Below, piece by piece: positions 45,903 through 53,811 of a stretch of 64,000 nucleotides of DNA. Position numbers and translations under genes: made by a program. The DNA lies in the NCBI RefSeq assembly GCF_900601905.1, contig NZ_UWFA01000416.1:620001-684000 (forward strand), given 5' to 3'. The stretch comes from Pseudomonas viridiflava (GTDB lineage Bacteria > Pseudomonadota > Gammaproteobacteria > Pseudomonadales > Pseudomonadaceae). The first letter of the stretch is position 1. Each line of letters opens with the position of its first letter. The notes beneath the pieces were generated by a model that saw nothing but the letters and a program-made list of their open reading frames with translations, made no database searches and had not been told where the DNA came from.

Positions 45903-46829
45903 CTACTGGCCCGGCTGACGCACCGGCAGCCACAGGCGAAACCTGGAACCCTGCCCCGGCTCGCTGTGGACCTCAAGACGACCATGGTGCTTTTGAACAA
46001 TGTTGTACGACAGCGTCAGGCCCAGCCCGGTCCCCTGGCCCACCGGTTTGGTGGTGAAGAACGGGTCATAAATGCGCTTGAGCACCTGTGGCTCGATGCC
46101 TCTGCCGGTGTCCTGCACTTCCACCCACACCCACTCACCCGCATGACCGCAACGCAGGGTGATGACCCCGAACTGATCGATAGCCTGGGCGGCATTGATC
46201 AGCAGGTTCATCACCACCTGATTGATTTGCGAGGGAATGCACTGCACCTGCGGCAGCACGACGAACTCCCTGACCACTTCGGCCTTGTACTTGAGTTCGT
46301 TGTTGACCATGTTCAAGGTCGATTCAAGACCGCGCAGCAAGTCCGCCTGCAAAAACTCGTCTTCTTCGATATGAGAGAAATCCTTGAGCGCGGTGATGAT
46401 TTTCTTGACCCTGTCGATGCCGTCTTCGGACTCGACGATCAATGCTTCGACGTCATTGCGGATATAGTCATATTCCAGGCTGAGTTTGAGCTGACGCAAC
46501 TCATCCAGATTCGCGACGCTGTCTACTGCATCAATAATGCGCAGCAAATCGTCAACATAACCCGCCAGGGTTTTCAGATTGGAAAACACATAACCCACTG
46601 GGTTATTGATTTCATGGGCAACGCCTGCGGCCAACTGCCCGATGCTGGCCAGGCGCTCCGATTGCAGCAACTGCATCTGGGCCACCTCCAGCTTGCTGAC
46701 CAGATGCTCCTGTTCCGCCTGCTGCACGCTCAGGGCGCGCAGCGCTGCATCCAGCGGTTGATCAGACGCCAGGCCATCGCTGACGGAATCGCTGCAGGCT
46801 TCGGGCGATGGAGCTTTCGCGCCTTTCAT
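45903..46829 (-). CDS. Cytoplasmic histidine kinase
   Basis: 308 residues from ATG 46829, preceded by AAAGGGAA. There is no membrane segment or recognisable sensor domain. A coiled coil (about 40-75, LRALSVQQAEQEHLVSKLEV) runs into the HisKA box with SIGQLAAGVAHEINNPVGYV. The ATPase domain has NLLINAAQAIDQ, DTGRGIEPQ and GTGLGLTLSYNI. Kinases of this form often pair with a separate receiver. The next gene in the same direction, 75 bases on, encodes the large GGDEF/EAL protein ending in a receiver, the most likely partner. About 200 bases to the right, up to 47038, contain no gene; a 6-bp hairpin (46873-46892) there lacks a T-run. Confidence 0.88.
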   Translation of the reverse strand: MKGAKAPSPEACSDSVSDGLASDQPLDAALRALSVQQAEQEHLVSKLEVAQMQLLQSERLASIGQLAAGVAHEINNPVGYVFSNLKTLAGYVDDLLRIIDAVDSVANLDELRQLKLSLEYDYIRNDVEALIVESEDGIDRVKKIITALKDFSHIEEDEFLQADLLRGLESTLNMVNNELKYKAEVVREFVVLPQVQCIPSQINQVVMNLLINAAQAIDQFGVITLRCGHAGEWVWVEVQDTGRGIEPQVLKRIYDPFFTTKPVGQGTGLGLTLSYNIVQKHHGRLEVHSEPGQGSRFRLWLPVRQPGQ

Positions 46830-47038
46830 AGTGATTCCCTTTGAATACAAGGCATAAGGGCGGTTGGCACACGGTGTTGTTTGATAAACACCCTATGAAA
46901 GGCCGTTAAATCGAGTATGCACTCATTCGAGTTCTCTCCGTATACAAATAACGTTGGCGGCAATAACTGGCAGGCCGGGCAATAACAGGCGAACACCTGC
47001 TAGAAACAAGTGTCGCGCAAGTTGCCTGGCGTATTGCG

Positions 47039-47962
47039 TCACGCCGGTCTGCGCGGCAGCGGTGCATGTTGCGCCATCAGTTCTGTCACCCAGTCCAGAA
47101 ATACCCGTAGTTTGAGACTGATATGCCGGTTGGGCGGGAAAGCGATATACAGCGGCATTGCCTCCAGCTGCCAGCCTTCGAACAAAGGCACCAGCGCGCC
47201 GCTGGCCAGATGAGCCTTTGCCATGTAATCGGGCAGCCACAACACACCCAGGCCTGCCAGACCCGCCGCCATGTAAGCGTTGCCATCATCCACCGCCAGC
47301 ACGTAGCGACCTTGAATCCGTACGCTTTCAGTTTCATTGCGCATGGCATACGGCAAGGGTTTGCCTGTTCGTGCCCAGAGGAAGCCGACGATACGATGCT
47401 GCGAATCTTCCAGCTCACGGGGATGCCCGGGCACGCCCAGACGCCGCAGATAATCCGGCGAGGCATAGACGCTCATCTGCAGATCGCCAATCCGCCGGGC
47501 AATCAGCGACTGATCCGTCATCTCGCCGCCGCGCACCACGCAGTCCACGTTATCGCCGATCAGGTCGACCATCCGGTCACTGACCCCCAGATCGATCTGA
47601 ATATCCGGGTAGCGAGCATGAAACTCCGGCAGCGCAGGCACCAGGATCAGGGCAGCCAGCGGGCTCGGCACGTCGATACGGAGCCTGCCACGAGGAAGAC
47701 TGGCCGCGCCGGACAGGCTGGTCTCGGCATCGTCCATATCAGCCAGCAGGCGGATGACCCGTTCGTAGTACACCGCGCCGTCCGCCGTGACATTGACCTT
47801 GCGGGTGGTGCGGTTGAGCAACTTGACCCGCAGCCTGGCCTCAAGCTGCTGCACCAGCTGGGTCACGCTGGTTTTGCTCATGTGCAGGGTGTCAGCGGCT
47901 TTCGTGAAACTGCCGGCTTCGACCACCCGGGCGAAGGCCTGCATCGCATCAAAACGGTCCAT
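47039..47962 (-). CDS. LysR-family regulator (CrgA/DmlR-like branch)
   Basis: 307 residues. It opens MDRFDAMQAFARVVEAGSFT, the usual start of the DmlR/CrgA-like LysR branch, with helix-turn-helix MSKTSVTQLVQQLEARLRVK. The effector domain starts near residue 90 (GRLRIDVPSPLAALILVPAL). It is divergent from the RidA-family gene (142 bases between starts) and may control it. The region between contains TTATTTGGAAATGACAAA-like AT-rich sequence but no clear operator. Confidence 0.87.
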   Translation of the reverse strand: MDRFDAMQAFARVVEAGSFTKAADTLHMSKTSVTQLVQQLEARLRVKLLNRTTRKVNVTADGAVYYERVIRLLADMDDAETSLSGAASLPRGRLRIDVPSPLAALILVPALPEFHARYPDIQIDLGVSDRMVDLIGDNVDCVVRGGEMTDQSLIARRIGDLQMSVYASPDYLRRLGVPGHPRELEDSQHRIVGFLWARTGKPLPYAMRNETESVRIQGRYVLAVDDGNAYMAAGLAGLGVLWLPDYMAKAHLASGALVPLFEGWQLEAMPLYIAFPPNRHISLKLRVFLDWVTELMAQHAPLPRRPA

Positions 47963-48104
47963 CGGCGCCTCATGAACTCATGGATTATTTGGAAATGACA
48001 AACAGTGATAACTACAGTTGCCTGTTTATCCCGGCCATGCAAGCCCCGTACAGTCGACTCATCGTTTACGGGATCAACTTCTGATCCCGTTCAAGGAGCC
48101 TGAC

Positions 48105-48509
48105 ATGACAGTACGTGACGTTGTTTTCCCAGCTGGACGCCGCGCGTTGTACGAGCGCAATCGATACTCGCCCGCCATTCGTTCCAATGGTTTTCTGTTC
48201 GTATCAGGCCAGGTGGGCAGCACCGAAGACGGCTCACCCGAACCCGACCTGCAGACCCAGGTTCGGCAGGCGTTTACCAACCTCAACTCGATCCTGGAAA
48301 CGGCAGGTTGCAGTTTCGATGACGTGATAGACGTGACAGTGTTCATGGTCAACCCGCAATCGACGTTCGAGAGCATATGGGAGGTGGTGCCGGAGTTCTG
48401 GGGCAGCGCGCCGCACCCGACCCTGACGGCGGTCGGCGTGACCTGGCTGTATGGCTTTGATTTCGAGATCAAGGTAATTGCCAAGCTGCCAGAGGGTGCT
48501 GGACGGTGA
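48105..48509 (+). CDS. RidA (YjgF) family protein of a non-archetypal subgroup
   Basis: 134 residues from ATG 48105 behind AAGGAG. The trimeric chorismate-mutase-like fold is recognisable: RSNGFLFVSGQVGSTEDGSP, then QVRQAFTNLNSILETAGCSF and VIDVTVFMVN. The true RidA enzymes hydrolyse reactive enamines and imines and use an Arg in the PARAAVEVA region. Here the equivalent stretch is HPTLTAVGVTWLYGFDFEIK, with no such Arg, so imine deaminase activity is doubtful. It is divergent from a LysR gene. Confidence 0.82.
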   Translation: MTVRDVVFPAGRRALYERNRYSPAIRSNGFLFVSGQVGSTEDGSPEPDLQTQVRQAFTNLNSILETAGCSFDDVIDVTVFMVNPQSTFESIWEVVPEFWGSAPHPTLTAVGVTWLYGFDFEIKVIAKLPEGAGR

Positions 48510-48689
48510 TTTGGCAGGAGCTACCGAAGGCTGCGAACGGCGTTGTATCAAACATTGTTTGCTCTCAGCCTTCGGCAGTTTCTTGTATATGTGCTGCTTC
48601 AATAAATCAAAGTATTGCGCCTGGAATCGAGTAGCAACAACAGCATCCGGGTGCTGCTGAGTCAGGTTCCGTCCTGACGGCCGGGTCAA

Positions 48690-48880
48690 TTTTGGTGCCA
48701 AAAGTAACCAAAACCTCTGCGCTGGCGTACGGCCCCCGCTTCGCGGCGGTTCCTTCGCTCCGGCACCGTGGGGTGGGCACGCGCCGACGGGCCATCCATG
48801 GCCCAACGGCGCTCGCTCGGCATCCATGCCGAGCGACCCACCCCACGGTGCCTCCACTCAGCCTCCCGACGCGCATTTTG
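48690..48880. repeat. Long Pseudomonas intergenic repeat, copy 1
   Basis: The segment contains GCCAAAAGTAACCAAAAC, then GGGCCATCCATGGCCC and CGGCATCCATGCCG palindromes. Related text recurs in opposite orientation in the copy at 49025-49240. ORFs reading through it in several frames (for example 48234-48857 on the minus strand) are translations of the repeat. It belongs to the 800-base gap between the RidA-like gene and the glycerate kinase gene. Confidence 0.75.
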
Positions 48881-49024
48881 CGTCGTCTGTGAAATCGTGG
48901 CAGGAAAAGCAAAAGCAAATCTGCTTTGCAGATTTCTCCAGCATGACGTCTTACTGACTCACCCTGCTTTTGATTCTCGTGACCTGCGCAAAACGTATGG
49001 ACGACACAAATTGCGACTTGTGGC

Positions 49025-49240
49025 CGGCCGAGCGCAGGTATTGCGTAGTGGGCAACCCGGCATGGATGCCGGGTTAGCCGCACCGGGCCATGGATGGCCC
49101 ATTGCGGCGGCCCACGGAGCAATGCCGGAGCGAGGGGAGTCTGAGCCTTGGCGAAGACCCGGACAAAGGAGCGGGAGCGCTTTGGTTACTTTCGTCTGGG
49201 CCGGCATTCCGGCTTTTCGAAAGTGACGCGCCGTAAGGGC
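49025..49240. repeat. Long Pseudomonas intergenic repeat, copy 2 (inverted)
   Basis: CCCGGCATGGATGCCGGG, GGGCCATGGATGGCCC and then GCGCTTTGGTTACTTTCG appear in the reverse order of copy 1. The 145 bases between the copies hold an 8-bp hairpin (AAATCTGC/GCAGATTT, 48917-48935). I see no gene in the whole 48510-49309 gap. Confidence 0.75.
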
Positions 49241-49309
49241 GCAAAGGTGAATCAGCATCGCCTCCAATGCTGGATATGCAAGCAATTCAGGAGTCTTGCA
49301 ACGGCGTAT

Positions 49310-50458
49310 TTACAGCGCGGACACATCGCGCCCCAACTGCCAAAGCCTGCCAATATCCCGCGCCCGTTCCTGCAGTAATCGCGGGGCTTGCTCGCAGGCG
49401 TCCGCCAGGGTCATGGGCCCGGAGACCACGGCGAACGCCGCATCGATCCCGTGCTCATACAAACCTTCATACCCTTCGCCCAGCGTCCCGGCGATGATCA
49501 CCACCGGCACACCCTGCTGGCGGGCAATCCGGGCCACGCCTATGGGGGTTTTGCCGTGCAGGGTCTGGATATCGCAACGCCCCTCGCCCGTGATGACAAG
49601 GTCCGCACCCTTGACCTTGTTGCCAAGCTCGACCAGTTCAGCCACCACGTCGACACCCGGACGAAAACTGGCGGCCAGAAATGCCTTGGCGGCAAAACCC
49701 ATGCCGCCCGCAGCGCCGGAGCCTCGCTCATCCCGAACGTCGCGTTCCAGGACCTCGGCACACACATCGGCGAAATGCCCCAGCGCCTTGTCAAGCAACT
49801 CGATCTGCTCGCTAGTAGCGCCCTTCTGCCGACCGAAGACACACGAAGCCCCGCGGGGCCCGCACAACGGATTGTCGACATCGGCCGCCACTTCGAAGCT
49901 CACCGATTGCAGACGCGGGTCCATGCCCGCCAGGTCGATATGGGCCAGTTCCGCCAGCGCCAGGCCGCCCGGCGCCAGTTCCCCAGCGTCGGCATCAAAA
50001 AACTTTGCGCCTAAAGCGCTGAGCATGCCCGCGCCGCCGTCGTTGGTCGCGCTGCCGCCGATGGTCAGGATGATTTTCTCCGCGCCCGTGTCCAGTGCAT
50101 CGAGGATCAACTGCCCGGTGCCAAACGATGAGCTGCGGCAGGCGTCCCGTTGTTCCACGGCAATCAACTGCAAACCGCTGGCTTCAGCCATTTCGATAAT
50201 GGCCGTGCGCGACTCGGGTAGCCAGCCCCAGCGCGCGCTCACCTCGACGCCCAACGGCCCACTAACCAGCGTCTCGCGCCGCTCGCCGCTGATCACCGCC
50301 AGAATCGCTTCCACCGTGCCTTCGCCACCATCGGCCATCGGGCACTGGATCAGCTCGGCGTCGGGCAATATCTGCCTCAACCCTTGGGCGATAGCCTGGG
50401 CCACGCCTTCGGCACTGAGGCTGTCTTTGAACGAATCAGGGGCGATGACAATTTTCAT
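49310..50458 (-). CDS. Glycerate kinase (GarK/GlxK family)
   Basis: 382 residues. The opening MKIVIAPDSFKDSLSAEGVA and QCPMADGGEGTVEAI are diagnostic of the bacterial glycerate kinase I family; GGSATNDGGAGMLSALGAKF and VITGEGRCDIQTLHGKTPIG complete it. It phosphorylates D-glycerate, usually to 2-phosphoglycerate, at the end of glyoxylate, glucarate or tartrate breakdown. Here no hyi, garR or glxR gene adjoins it. It precedes by 7 kb a sugar-acid cluster that includes a tartronate-semialdehyde-reductase-like protein, a loose functional fit. It follows the MFS gene by 24 bases on the same strand, so the two may be cotranscribed. Confidence 0.9.
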   Translation of the reverse strand: MKIVIAPDSFKDSLSAEGVAQAIAQGLRQILPDAELIQCPMADGGEGTVEAILAVISGERRETLVSGPLGVEVSARWGWLPESRTAIIEMAEASGLQLIAVEQRDACRSSSFGTGQLILDALDTGAEKIILTIGGSATNDGGAGMLSALGAKFFDADAGELAPGGLALAELAHIDLAGMDPRLQSVSFEVAADVDNPLCGPRGASCVFGRQKGATSEQIELLDKALGHFADVCAEVLERDVRDERGSGAAGGMGFAAKAFLAASFRPGVDVVAELVELGNKVKGADLVITGEGRCDIQTLHGKTPIGVARIARQQGVPVVIIAGTLGEGYEGLYEHGIDAAFAVVSGPMTLADACEQAPRLLQERARDIGRLWQLGRDVSAL

Positions 50459-50482
50459 GGGCGCTCTCCGGCCTGAGTGAGG

Positions 50483-51718
50483 TCAGCTCTCGCAGACCAC
50501 GGGTTTGTGTTTGACGATCAACCATAGAACCGTCACTACCGACAACGACGCACACAGCGCGCCGACGGTAATGACCGCAGCAAAGCCAGCATAGTCGGCA
50601 ACCACACCACCGAGAAACGCACCACCGCCAATCGACAGATTGATCACGCAGACGATCAGCGCCTGAACCCCTTCGATCCGCCCGCCGGACGCATCGAAGC
50701 ACCAGATCTGGATCGTGATCGGCACCATGCCGAACGCGAAGCCCCAGACCAGCACCACAGGCCAGAGCAGCCAGACGCTACTGCCAAACACCAGCAAGGC
50801 GGTCAGCGCCGTGAGCATCAGCACGGTCATGGTCAGCACTGCCGTGGCCGGATCTCTCGCTGCCAGCGCGCCCCCGGCCAGGTTGCCAACCACCGAGGCC
50901 AGGCCGAAGGCGAACAGCAAGGTCCCCAGGGTCTGCCCGCTGATCCCGGCGACTTCCTGCACGAACGGCGCCAGAAAGGTATAGGCCGAAAAATGTCCTA
51001 CACAAATCAGCAGTGCCGCGACGAAACGTCGGCGCATGCGCGAATCACCCACCAGCGACAGCATCTGGGTGATCCCGGCGCTGCGCTGGCCAGGCAACGA
51101 AGGCAGGCACATCATGATCAGCACTGCGACCACCACTGTCAGGCAGGCCGCTGCCTGAAACGCGCTGCGCCAACCAAAGGCTTCGCCCAGCAGCGTACCG
51201 ACGGGGATGCCCGCGACCGTTCCCAGCGATACGCCAGCCAGAATGTAGGCGGTGGCACGCACACCGTCCTTGCCGGGGCGAAGCCTGGGGCCGAGGGATC
51301 CGGCAATGGTCCAGAAGCCGCCCAGCGCAAAACCCAGGAGCACCCTGCCCGCCAGGGTCAGCCAGAATTGCTCGGAGAATGACACGATCAGGTTGGAGCA
51401 GAAGAACATCGCCAACAGGCCCAATAGCAGACGCTTGCGGTCCACCTGGCTGAACAGCGCGATACAGGTCGGTGCCGACAGCGCCGCCAGAACGCCGGGA
51501 ACTGCCATCATCAGGCCTGCATGGCTGACGCTGACGCCCAGGTCACGGGCCATGGCCGGTAACAGGCCGACCGGCAGAAACTCAGCGGTGACGGTGGCGA
51601 ATGCACCCAGCGCGACACAGAGAATGGCCCACCAGGAGGCGGGTTGTTGGGCAGCGGTGGAAAGGGTGTCGCGAGAACTCACAAAAAGGCTCCGTTCGTC
51701 AGGCTGGGGGGCGGTCAC
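50483..51718 (-). CDS. MFS transporter of the AraJ/sugar-efflux type
   Basis: 411 residues from a GTG preceded by GCGAGG. Twelve hydrophobic segments start at about residue 28 (WWAILCVALGAFATVTAEFL). The phrase GAFATVTAEFLPVGLLPAMA is typical of the drug/H+ antiporter-like DHA1 branch that includes AraJ, YdhP and SotB. It probably exports sugars or toxic compounds. It is the upstream member of a probable two-gene unit with glycerate kinase, and is divergent from the sialidase-like operon. Confidence 0.85.
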   Translation of the reverse strand: MTAPQPDERSLFVSSRDTLSTAAQQPASWWAILCVALGAFATVTAEFLPVGLLPAMARDLGVSVSHAGLMMAVPGVLAALSAPTCIALFSQVDRKRLLLGLLAMFFCSNLIVSFSEQFWLTLAGRVLLGFALGGFWTIAGSLGPRLRPGKDGVRATAYILAGVSLGTVAGIPVGTLLGEAFGWRSAFQAAACLTVVVAVLIMMCLPSLPGQRSAGITQMLSLVGDSRMRRRFVAALLICVGHFSAYTFLAPFVQEVAGISGQTLGTLLFAFGLASVVGNLAGGALAARDPATAVLTMTVLMLTALTALLVFGSSVWLLWPVVLVWGFAFGMVPITIQIWCFDASGGRIEGVQALIVCVINLSIGGGAFLGGVVADYAGFAAVITVGALCASLSVVTVLWLIVKHKPVVCES

Positions 51719-51874
51719 GACCTCGCCAACCCAGGCAGTTGGTGGGAATCGTGACGGGCCAACCTACAGCAAAAACAATTCCTTACAAAACAATCAGCGG
51801 TTAAAAAACGTTTCGCCGGGCTGCGGTGTTAGCTTACGGCGCTTGATCTGACCACTGGATGCCCATCTACAATC

Positions 51875-53173
51875 ATGCGCATCAAACGACTTCGTGTGCC
51901 CGCCCTCTGCGTATACCTCGCCCTTTCCTGCCTGTTCGCTGCCGCATGGTTCAGCAATCCGGCAACGCCGCACTCTTCTTTCGCGCTGATGCGCCCGGTG
52001 CTGGCCGTTGCCGGTCAGGTGGCCAAACCGATCTATACCAGCCGCTTTGCGTCATCGGGCCTGGTGGATTTCGTGCATTCGTCGGCGGTGACGGCGCTAC
52101 CGGATGGCAGCCTGATGACCGTCTGGTTCGCGGGTAGCCGCGAGGGCGCCGCGGACGTTCAGGTGCGTTCAGCGCTGTTCGATGCCGCTACCGGGGAATG
52201 GGGGGCCGAGCAGGTCCTGGCGACCCGTGCATCGACCCAGCAAGGCACTCAGCGCTTCATTCGCAAACTGGGCAACCCGGTGGTGGCACTGGCCCCGGAC
52301 AACCGCCTCTGGCTGTTTTATGTCTCGGTATCCATGGGCGGCTGGGCAGGTAGCGCGGTCAATGTGATGGTCTCGGACGACTTCGGGCGCAACTGGTCAG
52401 CGCCACGTCAACTGATCACCTCGCCATTCCTCAACATCAGCACCCTGGTGCGCTCGGCCCCGGTGTTTCACGCCGACGGCTCCATTGGCTTGCCGGTCTA
52501 TCACGAGTTTCTCGGCAAATTTGCCGAGTACCTGTATCTGAGCGCCGACGGCGACGTGATCGACAAATTCCGCATCAGCCATGGCAACAATTCGCTGCAG
52601 CCCACGGTGGTGCCACTGGACGGTCAGCGCGGTATCGCACTGCTGCGCTACGCAGGCAACACGCATCACCGGGTACTGGCGACCCGCACCGAGGACGCCG
52701 GGCAAAGCTGGAGTGAGCCCTACCCGCTTGACCCGTCCAATCCCAATTCTTCGCTGGCGGCAGTGGCAACTCCGGAACACGGTCTGCTGGTCGCTCTCAA
52801 CGACCTGCAGGACGGGCGCTTCAAGCTGAGCCTGTACGGCACCGATGCCAAGATGGACGACTGGCACTCCCTGCGTGACCTGGACAAGTCCCCGGATCCA
52901 CTGGGCGCGCCGTTCTCGCCCGAAGCCTTCAAGGAAATCATGGGCAACGAATTTCGCGACTCCAGCGGCGCGCTGCGCCAACCCCTTGAAGCGCAGTTCC
53001 TGAGTAACCTCGACACCCGCGTGTGCAGCCCGCGCGGCTGTGAATTCGAATACGAATACCCGTACTTCATTCGCAGCCCGGACGGCATGTACCACGTGGT
53101 GTATTCGTGGAACAACACGTTCATCAAGCACGTCACGTTCAACGATGCGTGGCTGTCGGAGCGCCTCCAATGA
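51875..53173 (+). CDS. Membrane-anchored sialidase-fold protein with Asp-box repeats
   Basis: 432 residues. A single N-terminal hydrophobic segment (about 8-28) should serve as a signal anchor or signal peptide. The rest reads as a six-bladed propeller of the sialidase type: two clear Asp boxes (SDDFGRNW and TEDAGQSW, form S/T-x-D-x-G-x-x-W), the FVHSSAVTALPDGSLMTVWF first blade with an Arg-rich GSREG following it, and PYFIRSPDGMYHVVYSWN at the end. Such proteins may cleave or bind glycans; true sialidase activity on sialic acid is not implied. The stop overlaps the next start by four bases (ATGA). It is the first gene of a three-gene operon with an integral membrane protein and a phosphotransferase. 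Confidence 0.82.
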   Translation: MRIKRLRVPALCVYLALSCLFAAAWFSNPATPHSSFALMRPVLAVAGQVAKPIYTSRFASSGLVDFVHSSAVTALPDGSLMTVWFAGSREGAADVQVRSALFDAATGEWGAEQVLATRASTQQGTQRFIRKLGNPVVALAPDNRLWLFYVSVSMGGWAGSAVNVMVSDDFGRNWSAPRQLITSPFLNISTLVRSAPVFHADGSIGLPVYHEFLGKFAEYLYLSADGDVIDKFRISHGNNSLQPTVVPLDGQRGIALLRYAGNTHHRVLATRTEDAGQSWSEPYPLDPSNPNSSLAAVATPEHGLLVALNDLQDGRFKLSLYGTDAKMDDWHSLRDLDKSPDPLGAPFSPEAFKEIMGNEFRDSSGALRQPLEAQFLSNLDTRVCSPRGCEFEYEYPYFIRSPDGMYHVVYSWNNTFIKHVTFNDAWLSERLQ

Positions 53174-53778
53174 TCAATCTGTGGCAGGCCCACGTCAGTT
53201 TCGCCCTGTTGCTGTTTTTGCTGCTGCCAGGCTTTGGTCTGCCGCGCTCTTCCCGGATGGCGATTCTCGCCGGTTTGCTGGCCGCAAGCTTTTTGCCAGT
53301 GGGCGGGCTGTCATTGGCGGCGCATCTGCGTAGCTATATAGACGATCTAGCGCTGACCACCCTGGTATTCATGGCCTGGGGCTGCCTGCGCCGACTGGGC
53401 ATGCTGGCGCCCGCGCCACGGGACAAGGTCTGGGTGCTGGTGATTTTCGCCATCATGACGTTGGGCCTGTACCCGGCAACCCTTGGCTTGAGCGAGCTGG
53501 ACCCCTACCGCCTGGGTTACAGCCCGCGGCCGATGCTGGTGGTATTGGCAGTGCTGACCCTGGGCCTGTTCTACCTGCGCAATGCGCTGGCAGTGGTGAT
53601 GCTGACCACTGCAACGCTGGGTTTCCTGTTTGATATCAAACCTTCACAGAATTACTGGGATTACCTGATAGACCCGCTGCTGGGCATTTATTGCTGCTTT
53701 GCCCTGTTGGGCCTTGCCACGCGCCGGGCCAAAAACTGGCTGCTGGCAACACGCAACACCGCTACCAGATCCACGTGA
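53170..53778 (+). CDS. Integral membrane protein of the sialidase/phosphotransferase operon
   Basis: 202 residues from ATG 53170, coupled to the preceding gene by ATGA. Six or seven hydrophobic segments take up nearly the whole chain, with short polar loops. I do not recognise the family. A conserved-looking loop, GLSELDPYRLGYSPRP, lies between segments four and five. Its position between a periplasmic propeller and a membrane phosphotransferase makes it a likely partner, for example a subunit or a lipid-carrier flippase, but the sequence does not show which. Confidence 0.75.
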   Translation: MINLWQAHVSFALLLFLLLPGFGLPRSSRMAILAGLLAASFLPVGGLSLAAHLRSYIDDLALTTLVFMAWGCLRRLGMLAPAPRDKVWVLVIFAIMTLGLYPATLGLSELDPYRLGYSPRPMLVVLAVLTLGLFYLRNALAVVMLTTATLGFLFDIKPSQNYWDYLIDPLLGIYCCFALLGLATRRAKNWLLATRNTATRST

Positions 53779-53811
53779 GATCTGGCGAAAATTTTTGACA
53801 GGGGAAACGGG

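Noticed and set aside
46873..46892. Hairpin GGTGTT/AACACC upstream of the cytosolic kinase gene
   Set aside because: There is no T-run on either side and no gene that needs termination there; it is too short to call an operator.
48234..49226. Several ORFs of 150-207 residues on both strands
   Set aside because: They read through the inverted repeats and the RidA-like gene in the wrong frame; the translations are the repeat's own palindromes.
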